A DNA stretch of 64,000 bases from Trichomonas vaginalis G3 (Eukaryota; Parabasalia; Trichomonadida; Trichomonadidae). The notes beneath the pieces are model-generated. The model made no database searches, had not been told where the DNA came from, and saw nothing but the letters and a program-made list of their open reading frames with translations. The first letter of the stretch is position 1. Each line of letters opens with the position of its first letter. Made by a program: the position numbers and the translations under genes. The DNA lies in the NCBI RefSeq assembly GCF_026262505.1, contig NC_067206.1, positions 17,939,319 to 18,003,318 of the forward strand. Reading direction: 5' to 3'. This document shows positions 44,600-54,217 of this stretch, piece by piece.

Positions 44600-45544
44600 A
44601 ATGACGAATCCGAACAAGGACCCCTATGTTCTAAGGCAACAAAGAAAGCACTCATGATAAAAATCTTTATTCAACACCAAATGCTTGGTATGATATCTTG
44701 AAAACATTCCGAGGTATAGAGAAGATGGACCTCCATACTGGTTAATATTTGTTGGTCAAAACACAAGATACTGTGAAGCCATACCATTATGGTCCAAAAA
44801 TATTTTAGATGTGAAAACTGCTTTGACAATATTCGTGACAAATACCATCCAACAAAACTGACATCTGACTGTGAAAGTTCTTTCAAATCAGATGATATTA
44901 AAAACTATCTGCGTTCAAAAAATGTAAACCAATATTTCATTGTCGACCAAAACCATTCTGCTCTTGGTGTCATTGACGGTTGTATAAAAATGTTAAGACT
45001 TAAACCAACCACAAGTGGTGAAGCAAATGAAATGTCATATGACGACAAGTATAGACACTTCTCCATGGCAAAGATGAGACAAGTTTTAAATATTTACAAT
45101 AACCGTAAACAAAAAGGTTTGGGAAACCACTCCCCGAAGAAATGAAAAACAACCCTGACTTAGAGAAGAACTATATATTTAATAATTTAGTCAAAAGAGA
45201 CAAACAAGAAAGAATGCCGGGCTTTAAACTTCAGAAAGGTGACAAAGTAAAAATAGAAATACCTAAACGCGACCCATATGAAATACTATTGACTATGACA
45301 ACAATGGGAACTCGACAGGTACTCACATTCGTGTTCGTAAAATAGAAGAAGTATACAAGAGAATATTATGAAGTTTTAGGCAAACATGGCAAAATGTACA
45401 CACTGCAAGCAGAAGATAAAACTACTATTGTCAGACCTCGTTTCAAACTTGTCAAAGTTCAAGGTGTATACTTTCAAAGACAGTTCCTAACAAATATAAG
45501 ACAACTCCTGACGAATATGCTAAAGAAGTTGAAAATGACGACTA
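44600..45544 (+). pseudogene. Maverick retroviral-type integrase
   Basis: rve-type integrase. A core peptide has LTSDCESSFKSDDIKNYLRS, carrying the second catalytic aspartate in the usual D-x-G/E-x-E/S-F setting. About 35 residues later ALGVIDGCIKMLR stands where the family carries its glutamate. The C-terminal segments include a basic SH3-like part (MPGFKLQKGDKVKIEIPKRD). Polinton integrases are known to have this layout. Broken in several places. Confidence 0.7.
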
Positions 45545-46922
45545 AGCATTTCTATACCATGCGTAAACTGTCATGTAAGGTGGCATGTATTCTTTACTTT
45601 GTCTCGTTGTTTGCGTATATCCTGTAACGCGATGTGTATGGTTTCCATCTCCCTGAGTGTTACCCCAGAAACAATTTATAGCAAACTGAACGTCGTCTTT
45701 AACATCATATCCTTTACCTTTTTTCATTGTGACCATACCACAATTTATGCTTATGCCAACCTGCTTGAGATGTACTTAAATCTATGTAGTGACTATGTGC
45801 AGGTAAATTTTCACCTGAAATCGTTTTACTTCCACCTGTTTCCTTTGAAGAGTTTGCACAATACAAAAACCTGTCGACTATTTGAGTCCAAGTTCCAAAA
45901 CCCAGAACTGTTTCTGGTCTGGTAGAGTTCATTGACGTATAAATAGAGCCTATAGGATATAATGTTTGAAGTATTTCTGTCTTTAATGTTTGAAGCTCTG
46001 TTTTGTCAGCCTTTTTATCTAACATTGCTGGTAGTTCATATGCTTCAAAGTTTCTGGCATGACTTTCAATGTTCCTGCAACTCTTATCTAAATTGTTAAG
46101 AGTATCTTTTACGCTTGTACTCGGATTCTCTAAAGGTGCACTTGAACCAAGGTCAAAGTTCAGTATTATGTCGTCTGCTCTAACAGTTGTAAAACTTGTA
46201 TGTGTATGGTTCTTGTCTGCTTTCTTCTCTAACTCATCGTTAACATAAGTTTTATCTGCTTTAAGGTCTAAACATCCTGAAACCCATCCTGTATCAGCTT
46301 TAGTTTTTAAAATCTTCGATGTCCATTCATGGTACCAGTCAGCCCTTTCTATAATTTCTTTATCTTTTTCATCCACATATTCCTTACGCCTTCTTCACTA
46401 ACACACTAGCCATAAGTCCCTTATCTACCTTCTCTTCAAGGCTAACGTTTAAGTCTGTTATTTCAGATATAGAATGTATATGAGTCTTTTTAGAATATTC
46501 GTTTTCAGCTCTTGTCACTTCACTTGACATTTTATTGTCAACATATGTTTTGTCTGCTAGTTCAGGATGAGTATGTTCTTTTGTTGCATAAGCATTGTTA
46601 GCTCTTTCTTCTTCTTTTGCTATTGCATCGTCTACATATTCTTTGTCAGCTTTGTTGTCAACATCTGCTTTCAAAAGAAGTTCATTTATAGTTTCTCGTT
46701 TAAAGTTCCTTTTGTTGGATTTATACAGACAGTATTGTTCTTCTTGTCTTGAAATAGAAACTCATCTGTCATTGGGTTTAATGTCAGTTTTAAGTTTCCT
46801 TCTTTCAATGACTCAGATATCTTAGAATAGTTTGAAAAGTTTGTTGTGTTCTTATTTAGAGCTTGCATAATGAGTTGTCGGGTTGTGTTGTATTTCTCTT
46901 ATGGAAGCAATATCTTTCGACA
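45542..46922 (-). pseudogene. Phage-tail-fibre-like protein
   Basis: The leftward gene has repeated stalk-like units (NKADKEYVDDAIAKEEERA, ADKTYVDNKMSSEV, KADKNHTHTSF). The C-terminal head contains LYPIGSIYTSMNSTRPETVL, GFGTWTQIVDRFLYC and ENLPAHSHYIDL. The YPIGSIY...G.GTW...RFL...G...HSH pattern is characteristic of tail-fibre and receptor-binding tips of bacteriophages and some large eukaryotic viruses. The protein would be an attachment fibre. Broken into about three pieces. Confidence 0.65.
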
Positions 46923-46938
46923 TTTTATTCTAGATAAA

Positions 46939-47166
46939 ATATGCTTTCAATAGAAAAAGAAAATTCTAGAGTTGCTACAACTAAACCATTAGATGAACTT
47001 TTTACTAATGTCGGTCAAAGTTTGAGACAGAGACCGTAAAGCATGAAGGCTATCGTTTTGACTACCCATTAAGATGGTTAAGAGACCCATCTGTCACAAA
47101 AGCTATTGGCTTTCGTAGAATGAAGTTTGTGTCTGTAGAAGATAAAATTTTCCATTATTTGTAAAG
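46939..47166 (+). pseudogene. Small Maverick frame(s)
   Basis: Starts at the ATG at 46939, divergent from the fibre-like gene at 46922 with a shared TTTTATTCTAGATAAAAT region. The first peptide is IEKENSRVATTKPLDELFTN. A second short segment has YDYPLRW-like and AIGFRRMKFVSVED residues. Broken; function unknown. Confidence 0.35.
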
Positions 47167-47203
47167 TTTCATATAGATTATATATCTGAAGGGAACGAAA
47201 AAT

Positions 47204-47505
47204 GTGGAAGAAATTGAGCTAATACAAGTTGACCTTTCATCTTCTCTACAGACTGCGTTAAAAAATATAGAAGATAAAATAAATTCATGTTATGCAAAAT
47301 ATGCTGATGAATATGCAAATACCGATAGCACACTTTATGTGAGAATTGTATATGACAAACAAAATTCACAAGTGTCATTTCAAATCTACGAAAACAATCC
47401 AAATAAAGACGAACAAATATATACAGAATTCACTGCAATGTCATGGTATTATTTGCAAAGAATGTTAAATCAGAAAGTCGAACTTCCTTTAGCAAATATT
47501 TACAG
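47204..47505 (+). pseudogene. Maverick gene, part upstream of the MULE insertion
   Basis: Rightward frame (MEEIELIQVDLSSSLQTALK ... VELPLANIY) interrupted by the MULE copy at 47506. Its last 80 bp are duplicated on the far side of the insertion. Beta-rich composition suggests a structural protein; not assigned. Confidence 0.5.
47426..47505 (+). repeat. 80 bp direct repeat, left copy (TSD of MULE copy 1)
   Basis: Identical over 80 bp to 49477-49556. It is coding sequence of the interrupted Maverick gene, so it is a target duplication and not part of the transposon. Confidence 0.95.
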
Positions 47506-47619
47506 GAGTATATAAGAATTTCCGAAAAAGTGACACCCAAAAAAGTGACACTTTCAATAGGGAGTAACACTTAAAAAGTGACAATTTAAAATTCACAATA
47601 AATAAAAATAATAAATTTT

Positions 47620-48135
47620 TTAGTCTATTAAATTATTCTTTTCTTTGAAATACTCTAAAAATTCTTCGAAATGTTCTAAAATATAATCTGGAGAATTATA
47701 ACAAAATTCATTAATTTCTAACATATACGTATCTAACAATTCATTTGGAATTTCAAACGATCTTAAATATGTAATTGAATTTTGTATCTTCTCATTTATT
47801 TGAGAAAGTTTTTCTTCAGCATTTTCCAATAAAAATCTTAATGGATTCAAATTGGCTTCTTGATTCTGAACAAAATTTAATACTTGGTATAAACGTGATT
47901 GAACTTCTCTTTTCAATTTTGTTTTATAATCTGTCAATCGAGGCTCGCGAATTCTAATTGAAGGAATAAAACCTGTTTGAAGTAAATCGTTTTTAATACG
48001 ATAAAAGTAATTGGTGCAACTTCTTCTAAAAATTTTTGACAAAAACATCAATTCTTTGATTTTTAACGCAGCCAAAATCGTGATATTTTATCTTTTTAAA
48101 TAAAGATTCAGAAACGTTATTCACAACGGTTAATT
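47620..48135 (-). pseudogene. C-terminal remnant of MULE transposase
   Basis: The C-terminal ~150 residues of the transposase seen whole at 58076-59755, near-identical (end NNLID, stop at 47620). A small frame change near 48020 precedes the deletion junction at about 48150. The DDE residues are absent. Confidence 0.9.
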
Positions 48136-48159
48136 CATTTGGTCTGGCAGCGGCTATCC

Positions 48160-49175
48160 ACATCATAGCCAACAATTCCTTATACAAAATTCAAAAACTT
48201 GGGTGCAATCAGAACTGATTGCACCCAAGTTTTTGAACTTTCTTGAGGGAATTAAAGGGTGAGAGATTTATAGTGTATCTATATATCTCCCACCCTCTAA
48301 TTCCCTCCCTGACAGCGGGAAATTTTGTCTGAATGTTAAACTATTCAGACAAAGTTTCCCGCTGTTTGCGAAGGAATTGTTGGCTATGATGTACTGATCA
48401 TGAATCAGTACATCATAGCCAACAATTCCTTATATAAAGTTCAAAAACTTGGGTGCAATCAGAACTGATTGCACCCAAGTTTTTGAACTTTCTTGAGGGA
48501 ATGGAAGAGTAAGAGGTATACATTATGAATATATACCTCTTACCCTTCCATTCCCTCTCTGACAGCGGGAAACTTTGTCTGAATGTTAAACTATTCAGAC
48601 AAAGTTTCCCGCTGTCAGCGAAAGAATTGTTCCATCTGGTGCATAGAGTGTGAATCTATGCACCAAATGGAGCAAGTCCCTCGCGAAATTGCCCAAACTT
48701 GCGTCGCATTTCAAAGATTGCGACCCAAATTTTGGCGATTTTAGTAGAGATGGAGTATTTTGAGTCACTGACCTATATGCAGTGGCTCAAAGGGCTCCAT
48801 CTCTACTTTGAAGCAAGGAAACTTTCCTCGAAATTTTGATAATTTGAAGAAAGTTTTCAAGCAATTAACAAAGGATTACTCGCTATGAGGTAAAAATTCT
48901 AGATTTTCACCTCATAGCGAGAGCTTCCCTTTCATTGCTTGAAAACTTTCCCCAGCTTCAAAATTGGGGAAAGGGCTGTAAAGTCGACTCCGATACCAGC
49001 AGGTACCAGAGTATTTAAAAGAGAAGCCCTCGTACGAGTTTCTATGAAGACCTTCTCATTCAAGAAGATCTTAATAGAAAATCGTACGAGGGCATTGGAA
49101 ACTCGCGTCTGGTACATGTTGGTACCAGAGTGTTTGAGATTTGAAGACTCTGGTACTAACATGTACCAGAATTTA
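48160..49175. repeat. Hairpin chain of MULE copy 1
   Basis: Order: half of a, b, c, d, a, b, c, d, then more complex and more diverged hairpins: CCATCTGGTGCATAG arms; TAGAGATGGAG arms around a loop with AGTCACTGACCTATATGCAG; CTCGCTATGAGGT arms; GAAAACTTTCCCC arms; and a compound one with CCCTCGTACGA and TGGTACCAGAG arms at about 48990-49170. Modules a-d equal those at 22-23 kb in reverse orientation. Confidence 0.93.
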
Positions 49176-49476
49176 TGATGAATTTAAGATGGACCATTAT
49201 AAAATGGTAGCGGTTTGTTTCAAAAAAATTTAGATGAGATTTGCATAGATATAGATTATATGATTTATACATATGAAAAATAATATATAAAAATATAATT
49301 TTGAGATAATTATGTAAATAATATTTTAAATATTTGAATTTGAGGTATAATTTTATAGTAAAATATATTATAAAGAGTATTTATATAAATATTGTAAAAT
49401 AATATAAGTAATAAAAATTGAGACCCCCTCCCTGTTTTTGATGTTTTGTCACTTTTTCGGTAATTCTTATTGTTTC

Positions 49477-49556
49477 GAATTCACTGCAATGTCATGGTAT
49501 TATTTGCAAAGAATGTTAAATCAGAAAGTCGAACTTCCTTTAGCAAATATTTACAG
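49477..49556 (+). repeat. 80 bp direct repeat, right copy (TSD of MULE copy 1)
   Basis: Identical to 47426-47505. It begins immediately after the transposon's terminal GTTTC. Confidence 0.95.
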
Positions 49557-49836
49557 TCGATATGCAAGAGATGAACCATATTTATTTAAAGATGTTTTCG
49601 ACCCAGCTGCTATTATTGTTCATGCTTCATTTTCTGGCGCCCAAAACTCTTTCTTATGCTTGGCAAATGACTTTTACGAAAAACCTACAAAGTTATACGA
49701 ACCACCAAGTGGAAGTATTTCAGACTTTCAAGTATGGTTTACTACAGATGGAAGAAAAAGAATAATTCCATTATACCATGCGTTTTACTTAGAACTTAGT
49801 TTCATATACAACTACTATCGAACGATAAAAATATAA
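49557..49836 (+). pseudogene. Maverick gene, part downstream of the MULE insertion
   Basis: Continuation of the Maverick structural-type frame beyond the insertion (SRYARDEPYLFKDVFDPAAI ... YNYYRTIKI). Composition is beta-rich with aromatic residues. No domain recognised; a capsid-associated role is a guess. Confidence 0.5.
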
Positions 49837-49840
49837 TTTT

Positions 49841-50083
49841 TTAATACGGTTGAGGTGTTGGATTTGGTTGCCAACTAGACTGTGGTGCAGGTTCAGGCTG
49901 TTGTATAACAGGAGCTTGCTCTTCTGGTTCAGGGTCTTTAGGTATAATACCAACGAACTGACCTACTCTTTTACCAATATTTTTGACTCCGTTCCAAATT
50001 CCTCTTCCGACAGATTTTATTCCATTCCATATACCTCTTCCAACATTTCGAAAGAAGTTTCCTATCTTACTGAAGAAACCCAT
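49841..50083 (-). CDS. Small amphipathic Maverick protein
   Basis: Open gene of 80 residues with TTTTTACATATAGTAAA before the ATG. The N-terminal half has repeated amphipathic units (GIWNGIKSVGRGIWNGVKNI), likely membrane-active. The C-terminal half is P/Q-rich with acidic residues. This is the style of small virion lytic or core peptides (adenovirus pVI/pX-like); homology is not shown. Its neighbours 50102-50464 and the methyltransferase are read in the same direction. Confidence 0.6.
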   Translation of the reverse strand: MGFFSKIGNFFRNVGRGIWNGIKSVGRGIWNGVKNIGKRVGQFVGIIPKDPEPEEQAPVIQQPEPAPQSSWQPNPTPQPY

Positions 50084-50101
50084 TTTACTATATGTAAAAA
50101 T

Positions 50102-50464
50102 CTAATGTCCGCCTAGTCTCTTACGTTTCCTGTTGAGTTCCATAGCATTCTTTAACTGGAGCTCATACATTCTGTTTCTCCTCTGGTAGAAAACATATTC
50201 TGGGTCAACTCCTGTGTTCGCGTCATCTGCATAAAGTTGTTTATATCCCACTTCAGGGTTTGTATAAAACTCTTTCCATCTCATATTTGCATACCATGGT
50301 GGCAAACCTAACGCAGCGTCATTTGACATGGCAGTTTGCATTTGTACATCTGTTGGCACTTGACCATAGTTTGCCATTGCAGTTTGTATTCTAACTTCAT
50401 TTGGAATATTCTCTGGGTTTGGTTGTCCAGGTTGCTGTGCATTCGCTAAGTTCTGTGCGTCCAT
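50102..50464 (-). CDS. Unknown 120-residue Maverick protein
   Basis: Open gene with TTTTTATCTAATATTAA before its ATG. The N-terminus is Q/N/P-rich with two repeated units (IQTAMANYGQVPTDVQMQTA). The C-terminal third is helical and ends in a basic KRKRLGGH tail suited to nucleic-acid binding or nuclear import. No family recognised. Confidence 0.6.
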   Translation of the reverse strand: MDAQNLANAQQPGQPNPENIPNEVRIQTAMANYGQVPTDVQMQTAMSNDAALGLPPWYANMRWKEFYTNPEVGYKQLYADDANTGVDPEYVFYQRRNRMYELQLKNAMELNRKRKRLGGH

Positions 50465-50487
50465 TTAATATTAGATAAAAATATCTC

Positions 50488-50619
50488 TTACGAGTACATA
50501 TACTGAACATTTGCAGGCATTGGTTCATCTTCATATTCTCTGTACTTTTCTGCCACGTCAAATAAATAAATGACACAATGGAAAAAACCTAAAACAAGTA
50601 GTCCTATTTCAAACCACAT
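50488..50619 (-). CDS. 43-residue membrane protein
   Basis: Short open gene beginning MWFEIGLLVLGFFHCVIYLF, a single hydrophobic membrane helix, followed by an acidic soluble tail (DVAEKYREYEDEPMPANVQY). Its start overlaps the methyltransferase stop by 16 bp, suggesting compact viral-style packing. Confidence 0.5.
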   Translation of the reverse strand: MWFEIGLLVLGFFHCVIYLFDVAEKYREYEDEPMPANVQYMYS

Positions 50620-51422
50620 TTACTTACTAATAAAATTTCTTTATTGTGACACTTTCTCCAGTTTATAGGACCTCTCTCATATTCTATCTTGTCATATATA
50701 AACTCATAGTCATGTATGTCCTCTAACCATCTCATAACGGTTTCCAAACCACTTTTATCGGATGTAAAGTAAAAGCATGGATGGTTATGTATAACGTCTA
50801 AAGTTTCTAAAGAGTCTCTCAAAGTCCAATCTACTTGGTATTGAAAATCCCATGTGTTATAGAACGGCGGGTCCACTATAAAGAAAACATTTTCCTTGTC
50901 TTTATATTTTTCATACAACTCTGTCCAATGACATCTCACAAACTCTATACACTCAATATATTTTTCTATGTCCTCTTTGAAAACATTTGTATAGTTAAGA
51001 TATAAAACTTTTGACATAAGTGTTTCAATGTCATGAACTCTTATAGAACCACTATATAATAGTCTAGCAGATATACTATTCCAGTCTATATATTCTGCTT
51101 TTTTCAAAACCTCTCTCACAATATTTTTCTTATCTAATGGTATACGTTCCATCTTACCTATAGGTATCTTTTCTTTTAACTCTTTCAATATATTGTTTGT
51201 GTCTGGTATATGTTTGAGACGGTCCATATAGTTGTCGAAGTCATTGCATATAATCTTTGAGTCTGGGAATATTGTATGGCACAAATGGGATATATAGAAA
51301 CTTCCACCGAACAAATCTACAAATGTTAGACCATTCGGTAGTTTCTTAAGTTCTCTCAATATAATATCTTTACATCTACTCTTATTTCCAAAGAACGGTA
51401 ACGGTGGTTTTGTAAAATTCAT
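50604..51422 (-). CDS. DNA adenine-N6 methyltransferase (Dam/D12 class)
   Basis: Open gene of 272 residues. It has the class motifs of D12-type adenine methyltransferases in the usual order: PFFGNKSR near residue 9 (SAM-binding start), VDLFGGS at 35-41 (motif I), and IVDPPFYNT at 182-190, where DPPF is a DPPY-type catalytic motif. The C-terminal HNKEILLVSK also fits. Length matches Dam-like enzymes. It would methylate adenine in DNA using S-adenosylmethionine. It lies about 280 bp from the Maverick terminus and is almost the same as the gene at 63438 in Maverick C. In T. vaginalis, N6-methyladenine has been reported, with candidate enzymes of this class. Confidence 0.9.
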   Translation of the reverse strand: MNFTKPPLPFFGNKSRCKDIILRELKKLPNGLTFVDLFGGSFYISHLCHTIFPDSKIICNDFDNYMDRLKHIPDTNNILKELKEKIPIGKMERIPLDKKNIVREVLKKAEYIDWNSISARLLYSGSIRVHDIETLMSKVLYLNYTNVFKEDIEKYIECIEFVRCHWTELYEKYKDKENVFFIVDPPFYNTWDFQYQVDWTLRDSLETLDVIHNHPCFYFTSDKSGLETVMRWLEDIHDYEFIYDKIEYERGPINWRKCHNKEILLVSKCGLK

Positions 51423-51429
51423 TTATATA

Positions 51430-51520
51430 TAATAATAAAAATGTTTTTACCCGAAAAGTGACAGAAAAGTGACAAAACATGAAAACATATATAATTTGTG
51501 AAAAGTGACACATTATATAA
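51430..51520 (-). promoter_or_regulatory. TGTCACTTTT repeats before the methyltransferase
   Basis: Read toward the gene, TGTCACTTTT occurs twice about 15 bp apart, and a third TCACTTTTC further upstream, the nearest about 45 bp before the ATG. TCACTT fits the T. vaginalis initiator TCA(C/T)(T/A). The same block lies before the Maverick C copy at 63350-63410. Confidence 0.55.
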
Positions 51521-51539
51521 TGTTTTCGACCCAGAAGAC

Positions 51540-51699
51540 TAACAATTTTCCGAATAAAAACTTCATTTATACTAAACATCTTCAGGGCTAGAGGGCGCAA
51601 CGCGCCTGGAAGCCTTCCCAATAAAAACTTCATTTATACTAAACATCTTCAGGGCTAGAGGGCGCAACGCGCCTGGAAGCCCCACTACCTTTTTTTTTT
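51540..51699. repeat. Maverick B right terminal repeat
   Basis: Two tandem modules containing ACTTCATTTATACTAAACAT, GGGCTAGAGGGCG and the GCGCAACGCGC hairpin, then CCCCACTACC and ten T. It is the mirror image of 63161-63320. Confidence 0.92.
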
Positions 51700-52231
<532 letters not shown>

Positions 52232-52240
52232 GATTTGATG

Positions 52241-52483
52241 ATTGGTAATTGGAGGGTGTGAGTACTCTAGCATGTAATAGTATCTCACACCCTCCAATTC
52301 TTCCTATGGTACCGAAAAATTTTTCTTAAATTTAAATATTATTAAATCTTTTAATTAAATTAAACAAACTCTAATTTAAATGTTATTTAAATATTAAATT
52401 TATAAAAAAAGCATTTTTATTTATAATGTAAAATTGGCGCCAAATGTCACTTTTCCTTTTTCCTCTTTTCGGTATGAGATAGA
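52241..52483. mobile_element. Right-end fragment of a TACCGAAA-type element
   Basis: A hairpin with arms GGAGGGTGTGAGTACT is followed by AT-rich DNA, GGCGCCAAATGTCACTTTTC and CTTTTCGGTATGAGAT. This is the same end type as 57340-57391, and the hairpin matches 55557-55610. The left side is cut by the microsatellite. The flank AGAAATGATGACACTGG nearly equals that before 12271. Confidence 0.65.
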
Positions 52484-52890
52484 AATGATGACACTGGTTT
52501 GAAAAATAATGAAATGGAAAAAAGAAAATCTTCTCAGAATCAAAAAATGATGAACATATCCAAGGAATGGTGAAAAAAATAGATAAAAAGGAAAACTCTC
52601 AGATGAAAAAGAAAATGAATGAGAAGAAACATGAATACATAATTAAATTTTTTAAAAAAGTGTGATATTTACTGAGAATATATGAGGTATTGTAAAATGC
52701 TATGTGGAATAATTCAGAAAAATGAAGAAATAAACATAAGCATTGAATAGTTAATATTTGAACAAGTAGAAACTGTAGCAATAACCCAATGCTGAGATTC
52801 CGCCGTTCGCTTCTTATTGGTATAGTAAGTGCATGCGATTACAGAATTTAAAAAAAAATAAAAAATTAATCAGGATTTGAAAGAAATGGG
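52484..52890. other. AT-rich DNA without gene
   Basis: Only short low-complexity frames; nothing recognised. Confidence 0.5.
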
Positions 52891-52904
52891 TTATTGAGAT
52901 TTTA

Positions 52905-53300
52905 AATGAGGCCCGGGCCTTTGCTAGGGCCAGAGCCTGAATCTGTTATGTCCTCGACGATCATCGTAGACTCTGGCCACTGCTAAGACCAAAGCATCAG
53001 ATAGTAGGATCCCCAGGGCCTGCTTCCGCTCCTGCCGCCCGGAAACATGGCGGTATTTGAGGAAGCCGGCTCTGGGCATTTAAAACTAAGCCCTAGCCTT
53101 TGCTAAAGCCAGAGCCTATACTTTTCGTTCAGAGCCAAGTTCCTCTCCGATCGATCCTAATGAGGAACGACGCGGAGCAACTTGGCTCAAAGGATAAGGG
53201 TTGTAGTCTATTGCATCAAAAAAGAAAGAGTTTTTCTATGAATGTTCTGATGGGACGAGCATATTATCAGTATGCAAGCCCCATCAAAACATCTGTTTAA
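52905..53300. repeat. GC-rich decayed hairpin cluster
   Basis: A markedly GC-rich patch in AT-rich DNA. Paired arms include GGCCCGGGCC, CAGAGCC/GGCTCTG, CTTTGCTAAAGCCAGAGCC against similar copies, and AGAGCCAAGTTCCTC against GAGCAACTTGGCTC. A last hairpin has GATGGGACGAGC near 53250. It looks like an old hairpin chain with substitutions in both arms. Confidence 0.6.
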
Positions 53301-53489
53301 AAATTGAATTGAAATTTATTTTAACTATTCAAAAATTAATTTAATAAATAGAAATAAAATGGTTTTAAATATGAAATTGAATATATTTAACCAAAATTGA
53401 ATAAAAACTTTCCAAAAAATCTCACAATTGGAAGAATAAAGGAAAAAAGCTACAAATTTAATATAAAAACATATGATTTACGAAATTCT

Positions 53490-54217
53490 GAGAAAGGGAC
53501 AAACTATCCAGTGTCACTTTTCAAAGGAATAAAAAAAATAATAAAGATGAAATAATAACATGAAATCTTATATAAATATAATTTTATCTAAATAGATAAA
53601 TGAATTAAGCAGTTTACAGTTATATATATTTAATGAGAGACAATATCTAGTTCTGTGGTAGAAATGACTCTTAGACTCAAATAAGTAACACAGATAGAAA
53701 GTACTCAGTATAACAATTATATATGTACACTCAAAGTTAGTCGCTGCTAAAATCTTAACCTTGCATTTCGGGAAAATCTGACAAATGGCTCTTAGACTTG
53801 TTTTGATAATTAATTCTTCAATTATATTATAATTTATAACAAATTTCCTCAAACTATCTGTATGTCATTCAATTCCCGGCCACTACATTCAATGATGGAC
53901 CATTTCCTTCAAATTTTGAAATACCTTATTCAATTTGTTGTATGGAGCCCGTGATATTCAACACTATGGAGCTCCTCCAGTTTGGTATCCAAGAAGAGAT
54001 AAAAGCTAGCATGGGCTACCCTCAAAAATGCTTGAAGCAATATATTCAAGTTTGCAACAAGGATCAATAGATTCAAATCTTGTTTATTGTACTTTAAAGG
54101 TACTTTTAAAAAAGAAACAATTAATGTAAAAGATTCAAATAATTTGTTATTATTATTTTATTAATTTTTTAAAATAAGGTTAATAAAAAGTGACACTGGA
54201 TAGTTTGTCCCACACTC
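53490..54217. mobile_element. MULE-type MITE (GACAAA family), 9 bp TSD
   Basis: 728 bp flanked by CGAAATTCT at 53481-53489 and 54218-54226. Ends: GAGAAAGGGACAAACTATCC and GAGTGTGGGACAAACTATCC, each followed by AGTGTCACTTTT. No gene inside. It has the same end type as 16054-16700 and 20435-24170. Confidence 0.88.

Larger units (their letters stand above)
47506..49476 (-). mobile_element. MULE of the 80 bp TSD family, deletion derivative (copy 1)
   Basis: 1,971 bp, with imperfect TIRs GAGTATATAAGAATTTCCG and GAAACAATAAGAATTACCG, each followed by AAAAAGTGACA. It matches copy 2 (57965-61103) at both ends. About 1.4 kb is missing: sequence equivalent to copy 2 up to about 58618 is joined to sequence equivalent to about 60036, inside an arm of hairpin module a. 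It retains the last ~150 codons of the transposase and the full hairpin region, and can move only with help. It is inserted in Maverick B with 80 bp direct repeats. Confidence 0.92.
24906..51699 (+). mobile_element. Maverick/Polinton B, fossil
   Basis: About 26.8 kb with the Maverick gene set: long coiled-coil protein, capsid-type genes, SF3-type helicase, A32-like ATPase, retroviral-type integrase, fibre-like gene, adenine methyltransferase. The right TIR (two tandem modules, ACTACC, ten T) ends at 51699. No left TIR is seen; the left side abuts the ISL2-like element at 24900 and may be lost. Most long genes are broken, with some dozens of breaks overall, while several small genes and the methyltransferase are open. 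A MULE copy is inserted at 47506-49476. No protein-primed DNA polymerase B motifs were recognised. Close similarity to Mavericks A and C suggests modest age. Confidence 0.88.

Noticed and set aside
48932-49178. Frames of 76-79 residues on both strands, repeated at 60559-60805
   Set aside because: They lie wholly within palindromic hairpins of the MULE; the mirror-image frames follow from the palindromes.
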